A stretch of 64,000 nt of DNA, taken from assembly GCA_037974665.1 (NCBI GenBank), contig CM075775.1:28927232-28991231 (forward strand), read 5' to 3'. The position numbers and the translations under genes are program-made. Below are positions 1-12,372 of the stretch, piece by piece. The notes below the pieces were generated by a model. It ran no database searches. It was not told the DNA's origin and saw nothing but the letters and a program-made list of their open reading frames with translations. The DNA comes from Ehretia macrophylla (taxonomy: Eukaryota; Streptophyta; Magnoliopsida; Boraginales; Ehretiaceae). Every line of letters starts with the position of its first letter. The stretch's first letter is position 1.

Positions 1-993
1 TTAATGACCTTGGCTATGGCAGCTGTAGTCTTGGCCTGCTCGGGGTCAGCATAGGCCGCCATTTTGCCTCACACCTCAACGGGTCTCGCCACCGGCTCCA
101 GGAAGCCTTCTCCGTCTGGGGCTCGGGTTCGCCCCGGGGCTGGAATGCGGAACTGTAGACGCACGGGCCGCGGCTTAGCTGCTTGCGGAACTAGGTGTTC
201 TGTAGCTAGCCAGGCTACTTGCTCCTTTAGTTCCTCAAACATTTCGAGCATCATCCTCATATCTGGTGATAGGCTGGAGTTGGGGTCTCCATCTATAGAA
301 GGGTTAGTTTTTGAGGCTAAGTGTATACGTTGGCTCACTCCAACGTCAGTTTGGGTTAGGTCTTGGCTAGGCACCTGTGTAGTTTCGAGGTCCCCATCCA
401 GGTTGGGCGATTCCTCTACCGGTGCGTTATGGCTTCTCGTTTGTACCATGATGGTTTCTCAATGAGCAGTGAGAAGAGTAATAGAAAGAACTCGTTCCCA
501 CAGACGGCGCCAAACTGTCGAGGTTGAAAATCTTGCAGTTAAGGTTGTGAGGCTACTCCTGCCGAGCTGGAATTCTGGGTCAGCTTCGTGATCTGGATTT
601 TCGGGTCAACTACCTGACCTGCACAAGGAAAATAAAGGAAAAGGCGGGGTAATGCGCCAGATTTTTTCTTTGGGCGTGCGAATGATTAGTATGTCCGAGC
701 TGACGAAGTAGCTGAAAGCATTTAATGAGCAGTTACCTCCGAAATAAAGGGGTGAAACTCTATTTATACTAAATTCGGATTTGACAGCATTTAATGCAGC
801 GCAGCTTTATGTCCGATCAAGACTTTATGTCCCATCAGAGCAGCTGATACTGAGGTCCGGGTTTTCCTGGATTGGGGTGAGGTCGGATCGACATCCAGAT
901 TGGACATTAACTGAATATGCTAAACTTAACTTGGATTAGTCCATCTCAGCTCGGTATAGATATCTTACCTCAGCTTGGGACCTCCTCGTCACA
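1..993 (-). mobile_element. Ty3-like LTR retrotransposon fossil, 5' part (runs off left edge)
   Basis: An LTR of about 478 bp (516-993) has TGT...ACA-type ends. On the minus strand its inner edge is followed by a primer-site-like stretch, TTTGGCGCCGTCTGTGGG (about 497-514). This arrangement is common in plant Ty3/gypsy elements. A gag-like reading frame starting MVQTRS lies at 69-449. The minus-strand LTR holds a TATAAATAG box (seen as ctatttata near 759). The rest of the element lies outside the window to the left. Ty3 assignment rests on primer site and gag style only, because no pol is visible here. It is a fossil and its completeness cannot be judged. Confidence 0.7.
516..993 (-). repeat. 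LTR of the Ty3-like element
   Basis: The LTR is bounded by TGTCGA at 516 and GTCACA at 993. It shares recognisable blocks with the remnant at about 61052-61425: atgattagtatgtcc, tatttatactaa, ttaatgc and tttatgtc. The same family is therefore present at both ends of the window, in the same orientation. Confidence 0.65.
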
Positions 994-1139
994 GTACATT
1001 GGTTGTTCTTTATGTAGTGAATTTTTGGAATAATAGACTTATTATCGTTGTATATATACCCCTTTGATTGGGCAGCTAATCTGATAATATATCCTGAGAC
1101 GTGAGTGGTGATATTTCCTCGTGTAATTCATATCAATAG

Positions 1140-1721
1140 CTGATAGATCGTCAAGGTCATGATTATGCAGCATCTATGGCATATGTGGCGAAGAATGGCC
1201 TTGAATTTTGAGCCATGATCCGTGAGAAGCAGCTAGACAATCCAGATTATGGCTTCCTCTTTGGGGTTGAAGGTCATAATTACTATCGCCATAAGCTTTG
1301 GATAGCTACACAACCTCCAAGGGGGCCATTTTAGTCCTCCATCTCCTCGTCTTCTATACGTATGTCTATCCTCTTGATTCAGAGATGAGTCCTCTGCCTA
1401 TAAATGCCCCACATGCTGTTGCTGGACCTTCAGCTTCGATGATTGGGGCACCTCGCTTGCATCAACTTCTTTTTCCACCATTCCTGGAGGCACAACACCC
1501 TCAACAGTCTCACTCTTATGTTGGTCATGGTCGACTTGATTATGATCTGTCATATAGGACTTTTAAAGGTCTAAGTAAACCAATACCTTCAGATGTGGAA
1601 ATGGAGCTTAATAATGCTCTCAACAATCTTACTGGTACAAAAAGAGTCAATTAAAGGGGCCAAGAATTGGTTCATGTAGAGGTCTTCATTCATACCAGTT
1701 CTTGCTGAGGTGCTCAGGGGC
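1140..1721 (+). pseudogene. SURP/CID (CHERP-like) protein pseudogene fragment
   Basis: Conceptual translation gives a SURP (SWAP) module, with AYVAKNGLEF then [17 protein letters not shown] and YYRHKLW (about 1140-1310). A linker follows, and then the start of a CID-type domain with DVEMELNNALNNLTGTK and KGAKNWFM...PVLAEVLR (about 1590-1715). SURP plus CID is the layout of CHERP-type pre-mRNA splicing factors. The fragment is broken: a stop follows GLEF, there is frame loss after the SURP module, and stops and a frame slip occur around the CID start. It ends abruptly where PDR transporter sequence begins. It has no start codon or promoter that I can recognise. The assignment comes from remembered family motifs. 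Confidence 0.7.
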
Positions 1722-2600
1722 AGTCAATTAAAGGAGTTGCTGATTTTCTTCAAAAAGTTACTTCCAAGGAGCAAGAACAATAGTGGTTCTGGAAAGACCG
1801 AGCATTCAGATATATTTCAGTTAGCAAGTTTGCAGAACCCACCCATTCTTTCCATGTTGGCCAACAGGTTGCTGCAAAGCTGATTATTCCTTCCGATAGA
1901 AACAGAACCCACAGCTGAACTGGTGACAGAAAATATTGTCTCTCAAACTGGGAACTATTTAGAGCATGCTTTTTAAGGGAGTGGCAACTATTAAAGTGCA
2001 ATTCTTTTGCATATATTTTCTAAACTGCCCAAATAATCATCATGTCTATTATAGCGTTTACTGTGTTCTTTATCAGATGCCATGTGGTAGGTTGCAAGAT
2101 GGAAGGAAATACTTTGGAGCCCTTCTTGTCAGTTTTATGAATGTGATGTTTAATGGGATGGCTGAACTTGCAAGGACAGTCTTCAGACTTCCTTTCTTCT
2201 ACAAATAAAGGGATTTCTCGTTCTATCCAGCTTAGGCTTTTGGATTGCCAATTTGTGTCCATAGTATACCTCTTATCACTCATGGAATAAACAAAATGGA
2301 TCATTCTTAAATTTTACACAATTGGGTTTCCTCCTGCTGCCGGCAGGTGAGAATGGTATGAAGTTCAAATAACTTTTCTTATCAACATCTAGATTTTCTG
2401 AGTTATCTTATTTTCCATTCATTTGTGGGTACTTTGCTTCCTAGAGATGTGTTAGTGTTTATTCTTGATTTTTCATTACATCAGCTATTTTGATTGTTAT
2501 ATTTAGGTTCTTCCAACAGTTTCTTTGGAATACATCATATGGCTCTTTCCACTGCTGCAGTTGGACAAACAAAGGTAGTTGCCACGACATTTGACATCAG
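1722..2600 (+). pseudogene. ABCG/PDR-type ABC transporter pseudogene fragment
   Basis: Translation matches the stretch after the first nucleotide-binding domain and the first membrane block of plant PDR (full-size ABCG) transporters. In order it shows [61 protein letters not shown] and IIIMSIIAFTVF. These are followed by LQDGRKYFGALLVSF, MNVMFNGMAELARTVFRLPFFYK, WIILKFYTIGFPPAAGR and a resumed HHMALSTAAVGQTKVVA. A spacer with GT...AG-like borders (about 2347-2505) separates the last two blocks, so the piece looks copied from genomic DNA rather than mRNA. Several stops and frame slips break it. It carries only a small part of a roughly 1400-residue transporter. Confidence 0.8.
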
Positions 2601-5100
2601 TTAATATGACTTTGATTATGTAGTTCTGAACTAATTTATTTTGTTTAATTGATTTGGTTAATAATAATTAAAAGGAAATTTTCGACGTAATACCCTTCAT
2701 ACTGGGCAAAGTGTGTATTTTGGTGGATACTCAAGTCCCTTCATTGATATCCATTATAAATACTAATGAACGTGCTTGCAGTTATATTCCCGTGCATTTC
2801 CTTTCCTTGCATTGTATTCAAAGCATCCCTGCCTGCTATTGTTCTGGAATAGAAAAGGCAACAAAAAACTGATTTAGAAGTGTGAGATTCTTATTGTTGC
2901 GTTTTTATTAAGTAATGTTTCTGGAGTGTATAGTAATTGTTTCATCAACTCGATAAGTGTCTTTTGATGTTTAATTAGCGCAATTCATAGTTCCTTAGAT
3001 GAGTATTTTTTAAGGTTCAATGAATTTCCTGTTGCGTCTTCCATAGTGTTGGGTACTTACCGGAGCTCTTGTTCCACTAGAAGGAGCTTCTGTTTGTTTG
3101 ATGTATTATCGATTTGGTCGTAAATGTCTTCATAATGTCTCTTTACACTGATAAATATTTAGTTCTAGTAACTGTGAGAGAGATTTAAGTTATTCAATGT
3201 ATGAGTATTATCTTCGTCTCTAAAAACTCGACTGCTAAATTTCCTTCTTGGCGCCCGGAGTGTGTTCAAAATAACTAGATTGTATTGTAATAAAAGGTGT
3301 GTTTGGTATGATGCAGATTTGGTGAAGGCAGTTTCCTGATGAGCATAAATAGCTTCTTGCTGAAGTTATTGTCGTTAAAAAAAATTATGTAGTATTGTTA
3401 AAAATAAGTTAACGGCTCTCCATATTTTTTTTCTCCTTTGTCATGAATGTTCTTATTTGAATTTTGGCCCCCCTAATTTTAAAATTCTGGCTCTGCCAGA
3501 GATATACATTCAAATTATAGATTTGGGTTCGCTACTATTGTTAACATGGGCCTAAACATTTTGGGCTAGTTATTAGACTCAACATGTTGGCAGACCAATA
3601 GAGCCTAGGTCATTACTATTGTGTAGAAAGAACTTCATACTTGATTGTACAAACTTTTTAACTTCGTAAGTATGGAGACCCCCAAAGACATGTATCTCTT
3701 GTTTGGGCGAGGTCGCTATGCTAAAGAAGGACGTGAGCTGTGGCTTGAGGTAGATGGTTCAATCAAGCAACCTGAGATGCTAAGATTGACATACCTCTTG
3801 TTTATGTATAATATTTTCAGGATATTGTATCTGCATAGAGTTGTCAGGTGCTAGCAAATTTTACCATCTATGATGTTGTGAATGTGCTTGTAATGATTTT
3901 CATGTTCAAGTGAATAGTCAAACTTATTTTCATTTTTTATGTAGTTATGTCTTTTATGTGAAAAATACTTAAAATGAACAAATTGGACGGTCCAATTTTA
4001 TATAGTATATGAACTTTACATGCATGTAAGATTCACACCCAACTTTGTATAGTATGTGAACTTTACATGCACGTGAAATTCACATCCATTAAACCTAATC
4101 TTCGGCATAATTGTTGAGAAGCCTGAAACCTTTTGTATTACACTACTCATTGAAATTGAAACTTGAAAGATGGATCTCTTTAGTAGTGTTACAGCTTTTA
4201 ACTTCCCTTCTCGTAACTTGCATCGGGAAGTTTATATGAAATAGTCATCAACGTCGCGTCACACGTATAAACCTTCACACGTATAAACTTTCACATTAAA
4301 GAATCTATTTGATCTTAACTTTGGTGATATAGCATTAACTGCTCAACATCAAATACATCCAAAGAGATGAATGGTCGAATAGCGATTTATTGTAATCAAA
4401 CGTTTCAAATTTTAAATTACAATTTTAACTGATTGTACTAAAAAAAAACGTCTCCAAACATCTTCAACCTCACCCCCACGAAGAAAAAAAAACGTAATAA
4501 ATTTTCCTCCAAGTGACCCCAAACTTATCGGGTTTTGCCCCATTCCTCCTCCTATAGAGATGAATAATAAGATAAGTAAACTTCAATGACTGAATCTTAA
4601 AAGCCAAAGCGATGGTGCTCACTACTTCTTGTACTACATGTTCCGCTTCGGTGCCCCTTACTTGTGATATCAAAAACTAAATCACAACTTCTGATAAAAA
4701 ACGAGCAGTTCTAATAAGATACTAATACTTCCTTTATTCGTACTTCTGATCACTATAATTCGACTTTCGAAAAGAAAAAAGAGTATATTTAACATAAATA
4801 ACCTTACGCTTTGCAGAGATATAAGACGCCACTCTAGAATTCCATTTCCTAATTTCCCCTATGCAAGCTTGAGCTTGAGCAATGATAGGAGTGGCATCAG
4901 AATTTCACTGTAATTGCTCCACGTATTATTCATCAAAGATCAAACCACAGTTAATCGCAATAATTAATCGCTCACGCAACTATATGTCTATTCAGAAAGT
5001 ACGTGCCTAAGTGATTCTATTATCAGTGATACAAAAACAAATGAAAAAAAAAATTGTCACCTTCTCACTTTCTCCTGACAATGAAAAACAAAAAGAAAAA
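2601..5100. other. Gene-free stretch, right part likely 3' flank/3' UTR of ERDJ2
   Basis: I see no convincing gene. A 69-codon plus-strand frame at 3645-3854 matches nothing I know and lies in repeat-like DNA. The text around 3460-3500 (run of C, then aattttaaaattctggctc) resembles degraded transposon DNA common in plants. A short tandem repeat lies at 3991-4088. A minus-strand AATAAA (plus tttatt at 4733-4738) could end the ERDJ2 transcript. Confidence 0.4.
3991..4088. repeat. Two-copy tandem repeat, about 50-bp unit
   Basis: Two adjacent copies share atagtat(a/g)tgaactttacatgc followed by a(a/g)attcaca(c/t)cc, with a few substitutions. I see no gene or known element in it. Confidence 0.7.
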
Positions 5101-5120
5101 AAGAAAATTAAATTAGGATC

Positions 5121-8100
5121 TTAATCTTCCTCAGTACCTGAACCATCAGAGCTTGAACCACCACCGTCATGATGGGCAGAGCCATTGGCTACAGAACCCT
5201 TACCCTTTGTGTCTTTCACATCCTCGTCATCTTCACTGTACTCGCTCTCATAGTCATCGTATTCTTCCTCTTCTTCCTCCTCTTCCTCCTCAACTCCATC
5301 TTCCAAAGCAGGTACATCATCTGCTGCGGCACCACCCCTTGTTCCTGCTCTACTGCGTTTCAGAACCTTCAACTTTATGTTAGATTTTGCATCGCAACCA
5401 ATCCAGGAATCACACAAGCAGAATGAAGTGAGGTTGTAATTGCCCTCACTTGGGGCCTGGAATTTGCTCATTACCAATCTTGAACCACTTTTTACTTTCT
5501 CGATCGCTTCTTTGACTGCCAGACTTACTTCCTTTGCACTAGCACCAGACCCCTCCTTGGACTCCTGAATTGCTTTTGATGCAGCAATTACAGCAGTGGC
5601 TTCATCCATGAAGCTAACTTTCTGGGACATCCACACTTCATTTGCAGAGGTTTCTGCAAGCAGCAACCAGAAATTCTCTTCCTTGGGGAAGGGGAAATAT
5701 GGAGCATGCGGGAGCGCGCCAATCATTCCATTTCCACGCTTAAGAGTGATCCAAGAATGCATAGTGACAATATCACCTTCTTGAATTCCCTCTTCACCTT
5801 CTGTCTCACATGTAATATCAATTGAAATAGAAGGCATCATTTCAAGAACAATCTCCACATCCTGAGCTTCAGCATCAGAAAAGCCAGCAACCTTAGTCAG
5901 CAGCTCTACACACTCTTGTTGTGACATGTCTCGGAAGTCTTGAAACATGCGTATTTTCTACAAATGTAGAGAAAGCAGTGAACAATTTAAAATTAACATC
6001 CAAAAACAGCCAAAAGCCTACAGCGGCTGAGCACAAAAAAGGAATATCACATACAAAAGGGAATTTTGTGACCAAAGGAGCTAAGTTCTAGAGGGATCAA
6101 AACAAATCCAAATTCAGGTAAAAGTGCTACAAGATTATTTCAGCTACAAAATGGAGTTGACTAACAATAATCTGAGTCAGCACAAACAGGAAAGGAAAAT
6201 AATACAACAATGACCTTCGTCACTAGGAGTGCAAATATCCCCATTCTCTATGTTGTTCATTGCTTACAACTACACAACAGGGAACCAGAATATATAATGT
6301 TCGTGCCGAAGGAAAACATTTTCCTTTTGAGAGTTCATGTGTTTAAGGGTTCCTCTATCTACCCCATATTTCAGTAATTTAATATGAATGGCGTGCAACT
6401 GCTCTTACGAGAAGGAGAGTTTAAGTATAAATGTTCACATAATCCAAGTCTTATTGACTGTGGAGGTGAGCTCAAGAACCATATATCTGGATGTCAGATT
6501 CATTTATTCCAAAGAGAACAGAGAGATACCCCAAAGTGTGAGAGGCAATTGAAAGTAAATGGAACATTTATGTCCATGTACAGTGCTTGTTTAATTTTCC
6601 CAAGACGTAACCCGTAAGTACATTCTAACAAATATTTTGGCAAGAACCAAAATGTACATGTTGCAGTGTACACCTAAGCTACACTAAAGCTAAAACGCCT
6701 CACTAAAGCAATTACGCATGCACAAGAAATAGAAGAAAGACTTTGTCTACCTTTCTTGTCATCTTCTTGACAATAGACTCACTGAAGTGTGGCAGCTGAA
6801 GGAAGGGAGCATATCCTTCACCAGATCCTGATGCTTTTCTCGCACTGAGTGGAACTGCCTGTATCACAAAAGCGCACACACTGTTAAGCTTGGAAGATGA
6901 GTAGAGTATTTGCTTCAGTTACGCCAAAATTAGTGGAAACTTAAGGAGCTTGTATAAGCCTAAAGCCCAGATAGTGAAAAAACACAGATTACTCCAGCTT
7001 TAGGCTATTAAATGGGATTTGCTTGCTCCTTGAGGTTTACACCACCCCTGGGGGCTAGGAGAAGGCGAGATATTTGAAAGATGATACAATCTCATAGTTA
7101 ATAGCTGCAAAAGATTGACGTGCAGCACAACTAAGTAAATTGCTCACACCTGAATGATACTCTGAGATAACTCAACAACACCAAGTGCGGGCCTCAACCA
7201 TCCATGGCCCTGTGCAGTGCGTGGTAGAACAGCCATCTGCAGCCATACCAAAAGACTATAGATTATTGTCTAATTTCACAGGCAAATCAAAGTAATCGAG
7301 GAATGATTAATAGCTAAACAATATAATCAAGATAAAGCATTTAACAAAAAATACAAGCATGAGGCTAACATAGTTAAGAAATCATTGATAGTTAGCACAT
7401 TCCTCTTTTTCCTCAATCAACCCAGCACCCCAACCCCCTAACTGCCATAGAAGGAGCCAATTAAGGAGGAAGAGTCGTATAGGTAGAATAAATGTTTCTG
7501 AGAATAATCAATATTTACCTGCCCATAAAAGAAAATTGGAAATAAGCCACAAACGAGCCAGTGAAGGTGCAATTGAAGAGGAAGCAATCAATTGAAAACC
7601 AGGGTGTTTTATCATATATATAGCCAGTTGACATTAGCCCAGGATATTCGACATCGATAGAATACCAGAAAAGGGAAACCTTAGAATCAAGGTGGGATGG
7701 ACGAGCTAGAGAAGTGCATCAGGAGAATTATGGGACCATAAAGTACCCCTTAAGTTAGTAGGGAAATATTATAAAATATCAATAAGACCAGGTTTCAGAG
7801 TGTGGGCAATAGAAGTACAAAAATGTTCTAAAGATGTCAATAGCCAAGATGAAAATGTTTAGATAAAAGTACAGCAATACTAGAAAGGATAGGATTAGAA
7901 ATGATGTGATTCATGAAAAGTAGGTGTGGAGACAAGATCAGAGAATCGTTTGAGATAGACGGGATATGTTAGGAGGCAAAAGGTAGAGGCACGTATTAGA
8001 AAGGGTGAAGGTACGGAGGTTGTACAGTGAAGGAGGGGTAAAGGAAAATTAAGAAGAGTTGGATAGCCAGACGAGATCTCGCATGCATGCAGCTAACAGA

Positions 8101-10692
8101 TGAAATGGCTCTGTCCACGAATTAATGATGTCATTAGATCTATATAGTCGACTCCACTTAATGGGATAAGCTCATTAGATCGGAGAATCGTTTGAGATAG
8201 ACTAGATATGTTAGGAGCCAAAAGGTAGAGGCACATATTAGAAAGGGTTAAGGTACGGAGGTTTTATAGTGAAGGAGGGGAAAAGGAAAATTAAAAAGAG
8301 TTGGATAGCCAGACGAGATCTCGCATGCATGCAGCCAAAGGATGAAATGGCTCTCAACAGGAATTAATCATGTAATGAGATCTATATAATTTACTCCACT
8401 TAATGGTTATAAGATTGGCTTGGTTTTGTTCGGTTTATGATATGTGAAAGAAGGAAAAACAAAATACATCATTTCCTGATGTTTTAAACAGATCTTGCCT
8501 TCCTTAACTTTACACTTTTCAAGAGTACCATTGTAGATAGTCAACGAATGTATCAAATTTACACTAAAAGCCATTGACAAGTATCCGCATATAGGAAATA
8601 TAAAGCAAGAACATCGTACGCCTACTACTAGGGCAGAATACCTTCATCAATTCTTCAAGGAGGCGAGGAGCAAGTTCAAGTACACGTCTGAAATCACGTT
8701 CCAAAGACGGAGATAATGCTGCTGTTTCACGGTTCAATTGGGCTTGAATCAACAATTCAGTCTGCAATTAGACAAGGCACAAAATTATGAAAAGTTAAAA
8801 AAAGTCAAACCAATGTTGATGAACTAGTCAAAACCCGCTAAATGTACAACCTTTACTAATGCAGGATGCTGCTTCCAAAACTTAGCTTGTTCTTGCTTAA
8901 TGTTCTTAAGGTCCAAATTCAATTCACTCCTGACTAAAACAAAAAGCTTCTGAAGAGGTTCTTCATCAGTTCGACGAACTGGAGTCTCCAAGTATTCAGC
9001 AGCTTTTGTGAAAACGTCCATGACCTTGCTGTACCATTAAGGAAACATTGCAAACAAAAATATAAGAACCCAACACCTATATACACTAATAGGAGAGAGT
9101 AGAGACACTTCAAAGGTGCATCCCAATTTGATATCCTCATGAACGTGAGTAAAACATGTTTGGTATGAAAAAAGGAAATTTGTACTTTTATGGTCTAGAC
9201 AAGCCAAATCATGTTATCATCACACTACAATAGCAGAAGAAGAGTACCACATACTTTGGAGCCAAAGAAGGCTTCATGAGATGGTAATATGCAAGCAGCG
9301 TCTGATGCATGACATAGTTTCCAGTATACTTTGCTGATCTTGACAAGTATATAACAGCTATCATCAATGGTAATAAAATACAAACTCCAACGATCCCAAG
9401 CAACAGTACTCCACCAGATGCTCCATCAATGTCTAGAAGGAAACTCGGGAGGGCTATGCCCATTTGGAGACCCTGACAACAGCAGTAATAAGAGATACTC
9501 TTATTCAACTGATTTTCACAGGAAAATTTTCAAACTCAAAAAGGATAGCAAGTGAAGTGTTCTACCTGCCTGCCATCAGGATGGCCATACTTTTCAAAAT
9601 TCTCACGTGATACGGGATCTGTTAGGGCCTGGTAAGCCTTTGAGATGTACTCCACAAAATAATTGTGCGCCTCTGCAAGAAGAAATTAAGAGGTTGATAA
9701 GCATGCACCATAGAGGAGATGCATCTGGTTTTTTTACTTAATCTTATAAAAATAAACAAAATGAAGATATCAAACACCTTCAACCTGGATCTGGATTTTT
9801 ATCAGGATGGTATTGAATGGAGAGTCTCCTGTAAGCCTTCTTTATTTCTGAATCAGAAGCTCCAGATTCCAACCCAAGAATACTGAATGGCTCAAACACT
9901 TGGATCTACAGAGTACAGAAGTTAAAAGGTGGATCAAATATTGCATTAAGAACATAAATTTCCATACTACTTTATTATTCTGCTCCTCTGCAATATTATT
10001 GCTGAGAACCTGGTTCGGAAACCTTTTATTGCATTCTATATGAATCCCCGAAGAAAGATAATTTAGATTAAAGCCCAAAGATAATGCAGGAGACATAATT
10101 TATGTAATGATACTGCAAAAAATTTCTTGAAGACAAAGCAGAATCTCAACATGCAAATTAAAAAAAAAAATTAAAAAAGCGGAAAAAAAAGAAAAATATT
10201 TTCCATTGCCGTGATAGGTATCATTACAAAAATGGCACCATTGACCAAACTACTCGAGACACAAAAAATTCATTCTGCTTTATTGGATATTGTACAATAA
10301 GATTTTACCTCACTGCTAATGTGTTTAATGTAATAGATTAGAACCGCCATGATGATCCAAAGCAGTACAAGGGTCAGGTTGCTACATGTCGAGAAGTTAG
10401 AGATCTGAAAACGAAAGCAAAAGAGAGTAATACAAGTGTCCGAGACATCATAAAGTAGTAATACACAAAATTTCATACTTGTGTACATATTAAAACAAAA
10501 ATGTACCCGTTTGAACAAAGATTTCCTATACTTTCCGGAGCGAAAGCAAACTGAACACTGACAGTTTATACTCGTGGTCTTTTTGGTGGCAGCATGACAT
10601 AACTTGACTATTGTGTAAGGCACCAACGGCAGCGCCATTATTGTCAAAATAAAGATGGGGAAGAGCGCACTATTCTCTTCTGATGCAGCCAT
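5121..10692 (-). CDS. ERDJ2: ER-resident J-protein ERDJ2 / Sec63 homologue
   Basis: This is a Sec63-type J-protein of the ER membrane that works with BiP and the Sec61 channel in protein translocation. Ten coding exons join in phase: 10507-10692, 10309-10404, 9785-9905, 9566-9672, 9255-9472, 8851-9028, 8642-8761, 7150-7236, 6751-6858 and 5121-5957. They give about 685 residues, close to the Arabidopsis ERDJ2A length. Visible parts are an N-terminal membrane segment (about 10-30) and a second segment (about 72-92). A J domain (about 98-165) has HPD at 127-129 inside [14 protein letters not shown] third membrane segment (about 191-213) is followed by a Sec63 region and a tail rich in Glu/Asp (run of E and [15 protein letters not shown]). 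The start is [12 protein letters not shown] at 10692. ERDJ2A versus ERDJ2B cannot be told from sequence alone. Introns look normal; intron 7 holds a duplicated LINE piece. Confidence 0.95.
7935..8415 (+). mobile_element. LINE reverse-transcriptase tail, tandemly duplicated, in ERDJ2 intron 7
   Basis: Two about 240-bp units (7935-8176 and 8177-8415) are roughly 85-90% alike by eye. Each starts agatc(a/g)gagaatcgtttgag and contains gagttggatagccagacgag and gcatgcatgcagc. Translation shows degraded versions of the C-terminal plant LINE RT motif: RENR, GYVRR, a basic RRGKGK stretch, then an SQMKWL-like piece. This corresponds to the usual RENRLRWFGHV...RGRGRPKK...EDM pattern. Upstream sequence (about 7690-7934) ends aggattagaaatgatgtgattcatgaaaag, also LINE-like. 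The element runs opposite to ERDJ2 and carries several stops. Confidence 0.65.
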
Positions 10693-10714
10693 ATTGCTCT
10701 ATTGGTTGTCAAGA

Positions 10715-11138
10715 TCTGAAGTATTATACTATTTTTACACTCCTGAAGAAATATTTGCATTTAGCATACATCCAGAATTTAAAACAGAAAAATCAAACAG
10801 AAGTGTGGCATATCCAATAAAATATGACAAAACTAATGCTCACAATAGTATATACAGAAATTGAATTGTTAGGATATCAATCACTATCAGCGCTGCTTCT
10901 TTCCTTATCTATAGTTCATAAGTCCAGTGTACAGAACTTCAACTGCTAGGCTATCATATAGCGACCAGTGTTCCTTCTTTCATTATATTCAACTGATAAC
11001 ACCAGCGTGCAGTATGTGCATCCCTTGTTTTTACTCATGTATAAAATGTTTCACTTGTTTTTCATATCGAATTATTAAGCATATGGTTCAATAACTCCTT
11101 GACACATGCATACACACACGTACAGATATTAGTATATA

Positions 11139-11200
<62 letters not shown>

Positions 11201-11900
11201 TAATATTTAGTCTTACTACACAGACAAAAAAACACACAATGACAGACAAATATTAGTATATTACACACACACACAACACACTCACATATATATTACAAAC
11301 ACACACAACACACAATCACACACAGGTATTAGTATGCTACCCACACACAAAACACAACACGCAAACACACAACCACACACATACATATTGGTATGTTACA
11401 CACATCTATAATACATTCAGACTTCAAAAAATTGAATTCAAAATACATTTTCTTGGATAATTATCATTCAAAAATTAATTCATCATTGCTAACATGATAG
11501 TCATAGCACAAAATTCTAAAATTCTCCTTTTTCCCTTCAACTTTGAATGTTGCGAATCAAATAAATAGACTGATTACAACCAGAAATAACATGAAAAAAA
11601 TATACAATAAATTGGTAAACTACGTTTCCAGCTTAGATTCATTTCTAAATTTTCGAAAAGCAAGTGAATTCTCAATATGAACGTAAATCAAATTACAATT
11701 ACAGAATCCAAACAGGTCTAAATATATCAAAAATCATTTCGATCCAAACGCATGATGCAAATTTGAATTTATTTTTGGAACAATTTTTTTAACCTAGTGT
11801 GTAGAGAGAACGTGGTCGGAGAAGTCGGCGGAAATTGTACGGGACTCAGCTCGGCGGGATGCTGAGTCAGCTGTTGTCCCCACCGCTATAAATGAGCCCT
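10715..11900 (-). promoter_or_regulatory. Probable 5' leader and leader intron of ERDJ2
   Basis: Minus-strand sequence just before the ATG has an acceptor, ttcag at 10716-10720. About 1.08 kb upstream a donor (gttaaa, from 11793) follows a GC-richer, CT-rich segment at 11794-11900. That segment would be a non-coding first exon. It includes a TGAGTCA bZIP-type core within gctgagtcagc (about 11862-11872). A ctataaatg box at 11886-11894 reads best on the plus strand, so the exact start is uncertain. This is inferred from splice-site fit alone. Confidence 0.45.
11101..11400. repeat. AC/AT microsatellite tract in ERDJ2 leader intron region
   Basis: An uninterrupted (CA)n run at about 11141-11184 passes into (TA)n at about 11185-11200. 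Some 200 bp of imperfect acacac and acaacac repeats follow. It lies in the proposed leader intron. Confidence 0.9.
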
Positions 11901-12174
11901 AGATTTTTGTGAGAAATCGAGTTTTTTTTTTGTTTCTTTTTTGGTATTTGTGTAGTGTATAATCATATGAAATGCTTCTTGCAACTTGCAAGCGAGGTTT
12001 GGGCTTCAAACATGGGCCGGTTATGTTTAGCTGCAGTGACATGTCCAGCGTGGTAGGATTGGTTACTGAAGGCGAACAGGGCCAGATCATCAGATGACCC
12101 TGATTGGACTTTAATGGCACGATTAACTTCAGGTGATTGTCACTCGAACCCCGGATCTTTTTGTAAATATCACT

Positions 12175-12372
12175 GGATCAGGATCCTCTCCTAATTAATA
12201 TTTTATTCTTTTATTTTTATATTTTAACATTGAATTTCAGTCATTCATTTTAAATTTAAGTTAAAAAATGAGATAGAAAGTGAAATGTTAGATATTTTGA
12301 ATAAAAAGAATGGGTGAAATTCAATGTTAGGATATTAGAATAATACACTAGTTAGGAAATAATCCTAATCGA
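12175..12372. mobile_element. Foldback MITE
   Basis: The two halves are inverted copies. The left has atcctctcctaatta...tattct...aacattgaatttca...cattc. The right reads the reverse complement, gaatg...tgaaattcaatgtt...agaata...tagttaggaaataatcct. The total is about 200 bp with little loop and no coding frame. TCACT occurs close outside both ends (12170-12174, 12376-12380) and may be a target-site duplication. Confidence 0.7.

Noticed and set aside
1298-1654. 118-codon plus-strand frame as a stand-alone gene
   Set aside because: It is the linker and CID start of a broken SURP/CID gene copy, with its first part out of frame with the SURP module.
2020-2304. 94-codon minus-strand frame
   Set aside because: It is a shadow of the PDR transporter fragment on the other strand.
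3645-3854. 69-codon frame starting MYKLFNFVSMETPKDMYLLF
   Set aside because: No known domain, no splice or promoter context, and it lies in repeat-like DNA.
5153-5426. Plus-strand Leu/His/Phe-rich frames
   Set aside because: They are antisense to the acidic GAA/GAG-rich tail of ERDJ2 and have no independent support.
11899-12120. 73-codon minus-strand frame upstream of ERDJ2
   Set aside because: No domain, and it is out of context with the proposed leader. A ggttcgagtgac string near it suggested a SINE or tRNA, but no second box or TSD was found.
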